The translations under genes and the position numbers were made by a program. Below the pieces are notes generated by a model. The model did no database searches. It was given only the letters and a program-made list of their open reading frames with translations, and was not told where the DNA came from. A DNA stretch of 64,000 nucleotides from Lathyrus oleraceus (lineage: Eukaryota > Streptophyta > Magnoliopsida > Fabales > Fabaceae), in NCBI RefSeq assembly GCF_024323335.1, contig NC_066580.1, forward strand, positions 136,315,148-136,379,147, read 5' to 3'. Of the stretch, positions 30,959 through 43,929 are shown in pieces (within the stretch, counting starts at the first letter, position 1; the number at the start of each line of letters is the position of its first letter).

Positions 30959-33900
30959 ATGGAGCACTTAGAGCAAGAAAATAGAGAACTGGAATATGAG
31001 ATTGCTCGCTTGACTGCTATGATGGAGTTTGTTCTAGCTGCCCATAATCAATCTTCTCCAACTCTCACAACTCCTCCTCCTCAGAGGACTGTCATCTCAG
31101 AGGTTATTATTTCAACTATGCCTGTGGCTGCTACTCAATCTAGTCCGACTATGCCTGCTGGATTCCCGTGGGGAATGCCACCAAATTTCATGCCTGAAGG
31201 GTTTGCACCCACCTTTTCTTCTATGTCGGCATCTAGCCCGGTCATGTCTGTACCGCCTCCAGTCGTTCACACTCTGCCTCGTGTTGAGGACACCATCTAC
31301 CATTCCAATCCGTCTTAGGGTCCAGATGTTTATGAGAAGATGGACGAGATGAAAGATTAGTTCATTGAGTTGCGAAAGGAATTGAAGACATTGAGAGAAA
31401 AGGACTTGTTTGGGAAGAGTGTTGTTGAACTCTGTTTGGTTCCCAATGTCAAGATCCTGATGAAGTTCAAAGTCCCTGACTTTGAAAAGTATAAGGGAAA
31501 CAATTTCCCACTTATCCATCTTGTTATGTATGCCAGGAAAATGTCAACGCAAATTGATAATGATTAGTTATTGATTCACTATTTCCAGGACAATCTGACT
31601 GGTGCCGCTTTGAGGTGGTACATGGGGCTAGATAGTGCAAGTGTTCGCACATTTAATGATTTGGGTGAAGCTTTTGTGAAATAGTACAAGTATAATATGG
31701 ATATGGCGCCTGATAGAGTCCAGTTGAGGTCTATGTCTCAGAAAGATAAAGAGACATTTAAAGAGTATGCCCAAAGGTGGAGAGAGCTTGCTGCTCAGAT
31801 CAATCCTCCGTTGGAAGAAAAAGAGATGACCAAGATTTTCCTGAAGACCCAGAGTTCGTTTTATTACGAACGAATGATTACCAGTTCCCCCAGTGACTTT
31901 ACCGAAATGGTAAACATGGGGATTATATTAGAGGAAGGAGTCCGAGAGGGACGTCTGTCTAAAGAAGAGGTGTCATCTAGTAAGAAGTATGAAAGCAGTT
32001 TCACTAAAAAGAAGGAAGGTGAAACTAATGCAATGGCTATAGGGAGGCAGAGGAGGCCTCATGTCAAAAGAAATACGCAACCGCATCAACATCATCACCA
32101 AGTTTCATCTGTTATTATAGTATTTTTGAACCATTCACACAATCAATCAATGCCAGTTCAATAACAACGTCAACAACAGCCGCAACAAAGAATAAACAAC
32201 TACAACAACAACAACAATAATCAACAACAATAGAATTTCGAGAGGAAGAAGGTCTCTTTTGACCCTATTCCTATGTCATACGCCGAACTCTACCTGTCTT
32301 TGGTTCTCAAGAACCTACTTCAACCAAGAAATCCGCCTAAAATTCCAGAACCACTTCCATGGTGGTATAAGCCCGAACTCCGTTGTGCCTTTCATCAAGG
32401 AGCTCCTGACCATGATATCGAGAAGTGTTACCCGTGGAAGTATGAGGTCCAGAAGCTTGTAAAAAGTGGGATGGTGTCCTTTGAGAACCGTGCGCTGAAT
32501 GTGAAAGCTAACCCTTTGCCCGCACATGGTAATTCCTATGTTAATATGGTAGATGGTTGTCCATGAAATTTTAGAGTATTTGACGTACGACGTATACGTA
32601 GGTCCTTGGTGGAGATGCATAAGACCCTGTGTTCCATCAGTGATTGCGAGCACGACCATGATGGTTGTGCAATTTGCAGTGTAAACCCCCGTGGGTGTTT
32701 GATCGTCAAGAGAGATATCCAGAAGTTAATGGATGAGAATGTAATCCAGATTCAACAGTCGAGGGATATAGATAACGTAAATGTGATAGTACCAGTGTTT
32801 AAGACCCCTGAGCAGGTAGTAATTCAGTTTGATAGTAGCAGTAGTAACAACGTCAACAGATGAGTATCACCGTTAGTGATACGGTTAGAGTGCCCCGTCC
32901 CGTATATATCCGATAGAGTTGTTCCTTACCAATATAATGATACCATGGTGGAGAATGGTTAAGAGGTTCCGTTGCCTACGACCAATTGTGTTGTGAACAT
33001 TGCCGAAATTGCAAAGGTGACTCGTAGCGGTCGTGTTTTTTGACCTGTCTTTCCAAAAGAGAATGTAGAAGATGTGTCTGTTGGTAAGAAGGTTGATGTA
33101 CCCGCAGTAAATCCAGTTAGCGCTCCAATGTGTCAGTCTGATGAATCCAGCAAATTGAAGCCTAATAATGATGATGAAGTGCTACGATTAATCAAGAAGA
33201 GTGAATTTAATGTGGTGGAGAAGCTGCTCCAAACTCCTTCGAAGATTTCAGTGTTGTCTCTGCTCATGAATTCTGAAGCGCACAGAGAAGCTTTGCAAAG
33301 AATGTTGGAGCAAGCCTATGTAGAACACGATGTTACTGTGGATCAATTTGACCATATTGTAGCTAACATCACTTCCTGCAACAACTTGAGGTTTTGTGAT
33401 GAAGAACTTCCTGAGAAAGGCAGAAATCACAATCTGGCACTGCATATATCGATGAACTGTAAGGAGGATGCATTATCAAATGTGTTGGTTGATACATGTT
33501 CTTCTTTGAATGTACTCCCCAAGTCAACTCTGTCTAGATTATCCTATCAAGGCACCCCAATGAGGTATAATGGTGTAATCGTCAAAGCTTTTGATGATTC
33601 TTGCAAGACTGTTATAGGATAAGTGGACCTTCCAATAAATATAGGTCCGAGTGATTCCCAGATTACTTTTCAAGTAATGGATATCCACCCGGCCTATAGC
33701 TGTTTGTTGGGAAGGCCATGGATCCATGAGGCTAAAGCTGTAACGTCCACTTTGCACTAGAAGCTGAAATTTGTGAAGAATGACAAGCTTGTCAATGTGG
33801 GTGGAGAGAAAGTGTTGTTGGTAAGCCAGCTGTCGTCTTTTTCATATGTGGCAGTTGAGGAGGAGGTTGGAACTCCGTTCCAAGCTCTATCTATTGATGA

Positions 33901-34234
33901 AATGAATAAAACTGGGGCACCCATGTCTTCTTTCAAGGATGCGCAAAAAATTATTGAAGATGGCAGTACAGGTTAGTGGGGTCGTATGGTAGAAGTCTGC
34001 GAGAACAAGAACAGAGCCAGATTGGGGTTCCAGCGAGGGCCGTCTCATGTTAAAACTGAAGATATGCAACCGAGTTTCCGTAGCGGAGGGTTCATCCATG
34101 GTAATGAACAACACTCAGTTGCTGTGATCGAGGGAGATGAAGATGAAGATTGCGCCAATTTTGTGACGCATGGAAAGGCTTACAACAATTGGGTTGTTAT
34201 TGATGTTCCAGTTATTGGCCATCGCTCTAAATAA
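30959..34234 (+). pseudogene. Element A gag-protease, broken
   Basis: Follows the B gag-protease order with many stops. MEHLEQENRELEYEIARLT at the start is coiled-coil-like. FKVPDFEKYKG, TFKEYAQRWRELAAQI and FTEMVNMG mark the gag core, and CAFHQGAPDHDIEKCYPWK is the zinc-knuckle-like motif. CEHDHDGCAICSVNPRGC is the second cysteine cluster. The protease has VLVDTCSSLNVLP near 33485 (the Gly of the active site is Cys) and LLGRPWIHEAKAV near 33705. At least a dozen in-frame stops are visible, for example at 31318, 31565, 31682, 32233, 32564, 33619, 33759 and 33975. Several stand where the B protein or the context calls for Gln or Trp. The frame is mostly constant, so stops dominate over indels. 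Confidence 0.85.
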
Positions 34235-34488
34235 TTTGTTTTTCATTGTTTTACAAAAAATCCTTCTCCTATGCCTAAGGGAGAAGTGAACATTGTTGGG
34301 CGTTTTCAAATTTTATCATCAATAAAATGCAATTTTATTCATCCACATCTATGATGTTTTTATTTTTACTTTTTACTTTTCTGAAAATGGTAATCACAAA
34401 AAACATAAATAAATAATAATTGTCCATCTGCATAATATTTGGTCATAATTCACTTCTCTAAAATCAAAATATCAAATCATTATGCAGG
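34235..34488 (+). other. Spacer between protease and RT of element A, intron position
   Basis: Non-coding AT-rich stretch in the place of the element B intron. A good acceptor-like TTATGCAG ends at 34487 and the RT region follows at once. I see no clear donor. Confidence 0.45.
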
Positions 34489-36615
34489 TTGGTTTCTAAA
34501 CCCATTGAATACAATGATACTACTTCTTCTCCAAACTTTGAATCCCCTGTGTTTAAGGCTGAGGAAGAAAGTGATGAAGAAGTGTATGATGAATTATCTC
34601 GTTTACTTGAGCATGAGGAAAAAGCCATTCATCCATTCAAAGAGCATATTGAGCTAGTCAACTTGGGTTCCGACGATGATGTGAAGGAAGTCAAGATTGG
34701 GTTTCAACTATGTCTAGAGGTTAATAAGGGGTTGATTGATCTTCTTCGAGAGTATTCAGATGTGTTTGCTTGGTCCTATCAAGACATGCCTGGTTTGGAT
34801 TATGAGATTGTGGAGCATAGATTGCCGTTGAAGCCAGAATGCCCACCAGTCAAGTAGAAATTGAGGAGGACTCACCCTGATATGGCAGTAAAGATCAAAT
34901 AAGAAGTGAAAAAGCAGATCGATGCCGGTTTCCTTGTTACCGCTGAGTATCTGCAGTGGGTGGCCAATATTGTGCCTGTTCCGAAGGATGGAAAAGTCTG
35001 CATGTGTGTCGATTACAGAGATTTGAACAAAGCTAGTCTGAAAGATGATTTTCCTCTGCCACACATTGATATGTTGGTAGACAATACAACTAAATTTAAA
35101 GTCTTTTCGTTTATGGACGGATTTTCCGATTATAATCAGATTAAGATGGAACCCGAAGATATGGAGAAGACCACATTCATTACACCTTAGGGAACATTCT
35201 GTTATAGAGTGATGCCTTTCGGTTTAAAGAATGCTGGTGTAACATACCAGAGAGAAATGACCACTCCTTTTCATGATATGATGCTTAAAGAGATTGAAGT
35301 CTATGTTGATGATATAATTGCCAAATCAAGTTATGAAGAAGAGCGTGTTGAGCATTTGTTAAAGTTATTCCAGCGTTTGAGGAAGTATAAACTCCACTTG
35401 AATCCCAATAAGTGTACATTTGGCGTTCGTTCTGGTAAGTTGTTGGGTTTTATTGTCAGCGAGAAAGGTATTGAGGTTGATCCTGCCAAGGTCAAAGCAA
35501 TACAAGAGATGCCCGCGCCTAAAATTGAGAAGCAAGTTAGAGGTTTTCTAGGCCACTTGAATTATATCTCAAGATTCATATCGCATATGACTTCTACATG
35601 TGCGCCTATATTCAAGCTTCTTCGAAAAGATCAAACTTGTGATTGGGCTGAAGATTTCCAGAAAGATTTTGACAGTATCAAGGAGTATTTTCTTGAGCCT
35701 CCGATTCTGTCTCCACCTGTTAAAGGAAGACCGTTGATCATGTATTTGACTGTGCTTGAAGAAAGTATGGGTTGTGTTCTTGGCCAGCAAGACTAAACTT
35801 GAAAGAAAGAATATGCAATTTACTACCTCAGTAAGAAATTCACCGACTGTGAGACTCGATATTCTATGCTTGAAAAAACTTGTTGGGCATTGGCTTGGGC
35901 TGCTAAGCGTCTGCGTCAGTATATGTTGACTCATACCACTTGGTTGATATCCAAAATGGATCCAATCAAGTACATTTTTAAGAAGCCTACTTTAACTGGG
36001 AGAATTGCCCATTGGCAGATGTTGTTATCTGAGTATGATATTGAATATCGATCTCAAAAAGCTATTAAAAGTAGTGTCTTGGCAGACCATTTGACTCACA
36101 AACCGATTGAAGATTATCAGTCAGTGCAGTATGATTTTCCTGATGAAGAGATCTTGTACTTAAAGATGAAAGATTGCAATGAACCATTTCTTGAAGAAGG
36201 GCCAGAACCTGGTTCCTGTTGGGGCATGGTATTTGATGGAGCTGTTAATCAGTATGGTAATGGCGTTGGGGCAGTGACTATTACTCCTCAAGGCACTCAA
36301 TTTTTGTTTACAGCTAGATTAACTTTCAAGTGTACGAATAATATGGATGAGTATGAAGCTTGCATTATGGGGCTTGAAGAGGCCATTGATCTCAGAATCA
36401 AGTATCTGAACGTCTATGGAGATTCATCTTTGGTTGTGAATCAAATCAAAGGTGAAAGGGAGACAAATCAACCCGGTTTGATACCATATAGAGATTATTT
36501 GAGGAGGATTTCAACTTTCTCTACAAAGGTTGAATTTCATCATATCCCTCGAGATGAAAATCAGATGCCAGATGCTCTTGTAACGTTGGCTTCAATGATT
36601 GTGGTAAAATTCTAA
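34489..36615 (+). pseudogene. Element A reverse transcriptase and RNase H, broken
   Basis: Same order as in element B: GFLVTAEYLQWVANIVPVP, CVDYRDLNKASLKDDFPLPH, FGLKNAGVTYQRE and YVDDIIAKS (catalytic motif preserved near 35303). These are followed by GKLLGFIVSEKGIEVDPAKV, YYLSKKFTDCETRYS and the second RNase H with MVFDGAVNQYGNGVGAV and NNMDEYEACIMGLEEAI. Stops at about 34855, 34900, 35188 and 35794-35805 interrupt it, and it ends at a stop at 36613. The catalytic residues look present but no full protein can be made. Confidence 0.85.
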
Positions 36616-36631
36616 AGTTCCTAATTTTACT

Positions 36632-37941
36632 GTGAGGCGTCTTGATAGGCCAACTCATGTGTTTACTGTTGAAGAGATCAAAGATGAAAAGCCATGGTAT
36701 TTTAATATTAAATATTTTCTCCAAAGTCAGATTTACCCGCCCGGGGCATCTCTGAAAGATAAGAAGACTTTGAGGAGGTTAGCTGGTAACTTCTACCTAA
36801 ATGGTGATGTGCTTTATAAGAGAAATTTTAACATGGTTTTGCTCAGATGCGTGGATAGACACGAAGCATACTTATTGATGACTGAAGTCCACGAAGGTTC
36901 CTTTGGTACTCATTCCAATGGACATGCTATGGTGAAGAAGATGTTAAGAGTAAGTTACTATTGGCTGACAATGGAATCTGACAATTGCAAGTTTGTGAAG
37001 AAATGCCATAAGTGTCAAATATATGAAGATAAGATTCATGTTCCTCCGACATTGTTGAATGTCATTTCCTCTCCATGGCCCTTATCCATGTGGGTAATTG
37101 ACATGATTGGCATGATTGAGCCCAAAGCTTCGAACGAACATCATTTCATCCTGGTGGCTATTGACTACTTCACGAAGTGGGTTGAAGTGGCATCGTATGC
37201 AAATGTGACCAAGCAAGTTGTTGTAAGGTTTATCAAGAATCAGATTATATGTTGTTATGGTGTGCCAAGTAAGATCATTACTGATAATGGATCTAACTTT
37301 AATAACAATATGGTGGAAGCTCTTGGAAAAGACTTCAAGATCGCACACCATAACTCTTCTCCCTACAGACCCAAGATGAATGGGGTTGTTGGAGCTGCAA
37401 ACAAGAATATCAAGAAAATCATTCAGAAGATGGTTGTGACGTACAAAGATTGGCATGAGATGCTCCCATTTGCTTTACATGGGTATCGTACATTTGTCCG
37501 CACTTCAACAGGGGCAACCCCTTTCTCACTTGTTTATGGCATGAAGATGTACTCCCAGTAGAAGTTGAGATCCCATCATTGTGTGTCTTGATGGAAGCCA
37601 AGTTGATAGAAGCTGAATGGTGCCAGACCAGATATGACCAGTTGAATTTGATTGAAGAGAAGAGATTGACTGCCATGTGTCATGGTCAGTTATATCAGCA
37701 AAGAATGAAGAAAGCATTTGATAAGAAGGTCAGACCTCATGTGTTCAGAGAAGGTGACATTGTGCTCAAGAAGATTCTATCTTTTAAACCATATTCTAGG
37801 GGGAAATGGACTCCTAATTATGAAGGCTCATATGTTGTGAAGAGAGCCTTTTCAGGCGGTGCTTTGATTCTTACAACTATGGATGGTGAAGAGTTCACTC
37901 GTCCTGTGAATGTCGATGCAGTCAAGAAATACTTCGCCTAA
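36632..37941 (+). pseudogene. Element A integrase, broken
   Basis: Long frame to 37561, then a frameshift near 37540-37560, continuing in the frame open from 37579. HSNGHAMVKKML and CHKCQIY form the zinc region; MWVIDMIGMIEP and KIITDNGSNF carry the two Asp. The third catalytic residue is lost: the sequence reads NGVVGAANKN where element B has NGAVEAANKN (Glu to Gly, codon GGA at 37391-37393). The C-terminus has GKWTPNYEGSYVVKRAFSG and RPVNVDAVKKYFA. Confidence 0.88.
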
Positions 37942-38171
37942 AAAGAAAAGAACAGTTCACTAAGTTGAAAACCCGAAAGGGAGACTTAGGCAAAAATGAG
38001 CGTCTCGGTGGATTGAAAACTCGAAAGGGCGATCCAGGAAAAAGTTAGAGACTTAGGCAAAAATTAGGTCCATGATTTGATCATTTTCTTTTTGTGTGTG
38101 GTATATTTTAGGAGTATGGTTCATTATACCATATCTCTAACATGCATTAACACCAAAATTTCTATTGCTCG
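37942..38171 (+). other. 3' untranslated region of element A
   Basis: Short. Contains the GGTGGATTGAAAAC module and two ACTTAGGCAAAAAT words also seen behind integrase in element B, but no hairpin array. No clear polypurine tract next to the LTR. Confidence 0.55.
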
Positions 38172-39840
38172 GCCTCAGATAGTTGTGACTTCTACATAAG
38201 TCCAATTACGATTGCTTAACATAGCGCTAAATTTTGACCCTAAAGGCCTAGCATTCTAGTAAGTGAGATTGTAAGTCTCCCCCCTTTCATGGTATTGTGT
38301 AGAAACTTGGCATTTCTTCCTTCCTTTGGAATATGTCTTGGTTCAAGGATCCATGCTTGTGAATACAAGGTTGAGTGTTCTCCAAAGAATGACTTAATCA
38401 ATTGAAAAGCAAAACTTCACTAACATCTAATCAACTAACATTTGACTAACTTTTATTATTATTACTTTTAATTTCAAGTCATTTACTTTATGCAATTTAA
38501 TTTCAAGTCATTTACCATTCCATTTGCCATTTTACATATCATTTAAATTGTTTATGTTTATGCCATTTTCACTTTGCTCACTTGAGTCATATATTGTGAT
38601 TGTACATATTTGTTTGTGTATCTTATTTACGTTTATGGTCTTAGGACCTTAAAATACCTAATAAACAACAAAAGCCCTAAAAAATGTTCGTGTGGACTGT
38701 TGGAGTTGATATGAGCTTTGGACTTAGGATTAGGCAACATTCTCTATGCAAAAGGATTTGGCCAATGCCAACATTTCTGAAACCAAGTTATTGTGATAGG
38801 AGCTTTCATCTGATGCAAGTATTGGGATCCACTTGAGTTCATCTGCTACATGGTCTTGATGTAAATGTTACTTTGAATCTGTGTCTAATGCCTTATTCTG
38901 AGCCTTTCAATGAGTATGTCATCTGATACATGGGAAGATTATGAAGAAGACTATGAAGTTGCTAGCTTGGATGTGGCTATCTTTATTTGATGCCTTACTC
39001 TTCATTTTGCTACTTGCTTATTGATATTGCTTGATTTAAAGTCCAAAGGAAAATGGGTTTCTATATGACATTCTTGTTTATTGGATTGCATCCCATTGGT
39101 CAGATCTTTTCAACTCTTATCTTTTAAATTTTTGCTTAGGATTAGTCTCTTCATCTCTTCCCATTTCTTAAATTTAAAATCTCTCCCCCTTTTTAAAAAC
39201 CTTCTTTTCTTGTGATTTCTAAACTTAGACTTTATTGCAAATTAGAAACTTTGGCCTTATGCCATTGCATTTTAAAACTCTTTTCTTAAATCAAACATGT
39301 AAATGAACTTAACCATATTGACTTAAAATTTCAAAAGACAAAAAGAACTAACACTCATTCAAACTTATTTTTAGGCCCTTTGTGCCTCTTTTAAATTTAA
39401 ATATTTGTTAAACACAACTCACTCACTTTGAAATTGATACCACGAACTACGAGGTTTTGATCCCTCATTTTTATATTGGTACGCAGGCACAAGTACGAAG
39501 GTCTTGTCAAACACAAAAGTATAATTAATGAATTCTTTTCTCATACCCATACTCTATTTATTGCAAACTTCATTTTTATACCAAAACACATTCACACATA
39601 AAAAAGGGCTCCCTAGGAGTACCTAGGACACTTTGGGTGCTAACACCTTCCCTCTGTGTAACCAACCCCCTTACCTGTAATCTCTGGCACTTTATTAGTT
39701 TTGATTTGAAAACTTCTTATCTTTGAGTTTTGTTCGTACTTTTCCCTTTTCCTTTAGAAACAATAAAAGCGCGGTGGCGAATCTGGTTTTATTGAGGTTA
39801 AGTTTATCCATAGCTTAATGGTCATGAATTTACCGCTATA
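38172..39840 (+). repeat. 3' LTR of element A
   Basis: Copy of 3902-5570, ending GCTATA where the 5' copy ends GCTACA. The internal primer-site-like word here reads GGTGGCGAATCTGG (one change). Confidence 0.85.
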
Positions 39841-42800
39841 GTTAGTAGTTAGTTACAAATGCAAATGAGTTGTTAGTGCGGAATAAAGTTGGAATTCAAA
39901 CTGAAATTGTAATGAACTGTCCATGCTATTTTATTAAAAATCCCACTGAGCGCATTTGATCTAGTTCTGTTATGGATTGTCATTGGAATTATTGTGAGGC
40001 TTGTATGTTATGCTTGAATGAAAGTGCTTGTCATTGGATTAACTGTTTTGGGAAGTTGAAAAATTCAATTCAGTTAAATGGTTAGAAAATATGGTAGTGA
40101 TGTCACGAGCTAGTGCAGTGAAGTTAATTTGAGTTGTCAAGCCCTACTGTAGTTACTAAGCATTGCCTTGCTGAGATATTGAAATCTATTTATGCTGATG
40201 AATGCTAGTTTCTTTCATAGTTAGATTAGGAATTTATGGTTAATGGTTGTTGGAACATGTTTAATGTATAGATTGTTAATGGATTGGATTGCCTAAATGT
40301 AGGGCTACTTTGGTAGATCTTGAATTCGAATGGTCCATAAACTTGGAATGGAGGTTTGATGTTATGCTTTGTCTCAAAGTGGATTGGGTTTTGTTGTGGT
40401 ATTTCTAATGTGATGTTTAGGCTTAGGTAATGTTGGTTTTGAATTTTTTTGGAATTGGATTCAAATTGTTAATTGCTCATGATTTTTTATTATTTAAAGG
40501 TTCATGATCAAATGCTCATGTGCACGTATTGGAACGACTTTACAACTTGGATGTTATGGATTAGCTTTGGTTTGAAGAATTTTTGGAGTTAGACTTAGTG
40601 ATTTTGGAATGAATTAGGCTTGGAAATTTTGTAATTGAGTTAGCCATTGTAATGTAAGCATGTGTAGGCTATGGTTTGGACGTAGTTTGGAATTTGGTTG
40701 AAGAAGCTCATGCTCATCCTTGTAGCTTTCTTCTTGTGCAATGTTTGAATCAAATCAATATAGTGTAAAACATGTAAACCATGGTTGGAATTGTATGGAA
40801 ATGTGAATTGTTGGTTTATGAAATTGTAAAGGTTATGTTATTTGGAAATTCTTGTTGTATATGAATGGTTTAAATGAGAATTATTTTGTATTGATTTATA
40901 TGGAATATTATGCACTTAATTTAATTTGAGTTCTTTAGATGAATGTTATGCAAATGACTTATGATGAAACTTGAATATGTATGAATTGACAAGTTTTGGA
41001 TGTGAATTAATTCATGGCAATGATTGTGTGAACATAGTTAGAGAAGTGGTTTAAAGTCACTTAGTTAAAAATTGAAAAAGGTCATGTTTCAAGTGGTTGT
41101 CTTATGTTGTAATGGAAAAAACTCACTTATAATCACTTATGTCAAACAATGTTTATGGAATGCAAATTAATTTGTGATTGAAAATTCAAGCCAAATTCCA
41201 CTCCTTGAAATGTACGAAATGTTGTATGACATGCTATGACTTGGAAATTGTTTTGTTGTACTTGGATTTGGAATGGTATTTGAATGGTTGGACATGAACG
41301 ACACCAAGTTGGAACTTTGGAATATCAAAGTCAAAAGTCAAGAATCAAAGATATTAGAATTTGGATGAAAAAAGGAGTTTGGTTGGCTTTGGTCAAAGTT
41401 AACCAAAAAGTCAACTATTGATCAAAGTCAACAATTGGCCGACACATTCTTTGTACTTTCCTTAGGTAACGAACATTTGTAATGGGTCATAATGATGGAA
41501 TTGACACTTTAATGAAATCGGATTACTGTTCGAATTTACCTGGATATTTGAACCTTGCATGGAATTTGAAATGGTTATGACTTGAACAGGACATGATCTA
41601 CGTATAACTTGATTTAAACATGACTTAAGCACAAGTTGAACCAAGGTTTGAAAATGAACCAAACTTGACATGAATGGGATACAACCTAAGATGAATTGGA
41701 CCAAAACTTGTAATGGAATGCGAACAAGGTAATGATTCATGAATGAACCCCTAACCATATGCCAAAGGACATAAAAGTGACTTGAATGATCAATGACAAG
41801 TATGAACAGAAGCATGATAACTGATGAATTAACCAGACGACAATATGTAGTTGAATATGAATTCCAGCATGCCCTTAGACCAATCAAAACAAACCATGGA
41901 CTAGGGTTTGATAGTCAAAGTTCAAAGCCAAGTAACAACCAAGGGCATCCAGCCAAGTGAGAAGTCAACTCAAGTAATTCAAGAATGCCATGAACCCCAA
42001 CTAGGGTTTCTACTAACTCCAAGCAAGCCATACGATTCATGAACTTCATAGATCAATAACTAGGGTTTTTGATTAATCACAAATCCAGAAGTCAACCACC
42101 CTGGTACCTGTATACCAATTGTCCATGGTTAGGGTTTCAGACCAAACACAAAGCTCCACAAGCAACGCCTCAAACCATCGGCCCATAACTAGGGTGTAGA
42201 AGTCAAGTTAAGTACCTAGAAGGTTAAACACAAGCTCATATAGAAGCAAAGATCAAGAATTAGGGTTGGGATACCTCTGATGAATGTCATGATATAGCCT
42301 TCAAGAGTCAAGGCCCCAAAGAATCAAGCAATTAGGGTTTCAATCCATAGGATGAGGAAAAACAGAATCTTCAAGCAAAGCCCTTATTTTTATCAACCAG
42401 AAATATTGAACCTATGAAGCTTGTTAGCAAATGTTGGTCATGAATGAAGGATGCACATGAATGAGGCAAGAATGATTCTCAATTCATAAGTCAGATGAAA
42501 AGAAAAAATGGAGGGAAAATTTGGGGGTACAACATTAACCAAATATGTTCTTAAAATATAGTTGAATTGAAAGTGTTTTTATTATTTAAATTGTGTTTAT
42601 AAACAATACATAAGTAATTAAAATATAGTTTAACTAAACATGTTCTTAAAAAGTAAGTGAGGATAAGTGTCTTGATTTAATGAAAGTAATAATGAATGTG
42701 AAAGATAGAAAGAATGAAGTGTTTATAATAGTGATGATGATGCTAAAGGAGTAATGTTTAATGATGTTGAAGAACCGAGAACCACTACAATTAATGATGG

Positions 42801-43239
42801 ACTTGAAATACTAGAAGTGAATCCACCACCTATTGGATATTTTTCATTTAAGAAATAGATATAGGTGATAAAAGGGTGGAATGAAGTTCAGATACGAAAG
42901 ATCAGTCTGGTGAGGTGGATTGGACTTTTAGTTGAAGTTGCATGTCTCTAACATATTCAGGGGAAGAACTTCAATACGGTTTTGTTGTTTGTCTCTTAAA
43001 CTTTCATTTCATTATTATTGTTTATTGAGTTTCCTCTTCAATTGTACATCTTTGAATTAAGTTTTGAATCCATTCATTTTAGCATGCATAATTCAAGTGT
43101 ATGAATTTGATTATGATCATTGTGTTTTAAGTCAATTAGTTGAGTTAATAGGACAAGAACCATATTTGATGTTGGTTCAAGTTATCTGGGAAGTAAAATC
43201 TTAAACTACTTTGAAAAACTTAAAAAAAATGAGATTTCA
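39841..43239. other. Intergenic or unrecognised repeat, no gene
   Basis: No coding frame with recognisable content. The left half is rich in GGAATTTGG/TTGAATG words; about 41900-42350 has repeated TAGGGTTT words. About 42700-42850 reads as a short acidic protein-like stretch (EEPRTTTINDG) I cannot assign. Confidence 0.4.
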
Positions 43240-43625
43240 TGTGTGTGACTCGAATCACTCGCAAACCATGATTTGAATCAAATCAAACTGAGAAGAGCAT
43301 GAAGAATTTTGTGTATGTGACTTGAATCACAATTTTCACTTGATTCGAATCATGCAACATTGTGACTCAAATCACAAGTTGCACATGATTCAAATCACAC
43401 AAGTTTTTGTTAGCCACTGCCCAGTTTGATTTGAATCACCACTAACACATGACTCGAATCACACAGTTTATCACATTTTTCTATTTGGCTATGTCCAAAT
43501 TGATTCGAATCACTGGTTCTACATGACTCGAATCACAATTATAACCTGACTCGAATCACAAGAAAAATGGGTCATTTCTTTATGTTGATCTTGTTTCATT
43601 CTATTTTCTCACTTGACTCAAATCA
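43240..43625. repeat. Cluster of GATTCGAATC-like words
   Basis: The palindrome-like word GA(T/C)T(C/T)(G/A)AATCAC occurs about a dozen times at irregular spacing of 15-40 bases. No gene. I suspect part of an LTR (a copia-like CTATTCACTCCCCTCTAGACT end-like sequence lies at 44330-44355) but cannot show it. Confidence 0.5.
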
Positions 43626-43877
43626 ATAAATGTTCTTGACTCAAATTCAAGTAAAGATTTCGTGTAGAGTTTGACATCAAGGATGTATGCAAGTCAAGAT
43701 CTACTAGATATGGAATTAATTTCTCAATATTATTGTGGATTCTATGATTGTATGAATTCGTGTAATATTTGTCAAAACATATTGGAATATCAACTCTTAA
43801 TGGAAAACCATTTGAGAGTGGAGTGGGCTCCTGCGAGGAAGATAGAGTCGAACCAGTATACATCTTGGTGTGCTCTC

Positions 43878-43926
43878 TCTATCTATCTATCTATCTATCT
43901 CTCCCCCTCTCTCTCTCTCTCCCTCT
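43878..43926 (+). repeat. Microsatellite (CTAT)n and (CT)n
   Basis: CTCTCTCTATCTATCTATC followed by TCTCCCCCTCTCTCTCTC. Confidence 0.95.
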
Positions 43927-43929
43927 TGA

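Larger units (their letters stand above)
3902..39840 (+). mobile_element. Element A: old Ogre/Tat-like Ty3-gypsy retrotransposon, interrupted by element C
   Basis: Outer layer of the nest. Order: 5' LTR, primer site, leader, ORF1 (split by element C), gag-protease, RT-RNase H, integrase, 3' untranslated region, 3' LTR, all on the plus strand. The LTRs differ at several percent of positions by eye, and every coding region has stops or frameshifts, so this is the oldest layer. ORF1, two RNase H domains and the primer-site sequence are shared with element B and place both in the Ogre/Tat group. The left LTR edges lack the expected TG, and I found no target duplication, so the outer limits are approximate (about 3902 and 39840). 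Confidence 0.85.

Noticed and set aside
41462..41887. 141-codon minus-strand frame
   Set aside because: No recognisable motif, biased composition, no neighbour that supports it.
41890..42350. Interstitial telomere repeats
   Set aside because: TAGGGTTT words are single and far apart, never in tandem.
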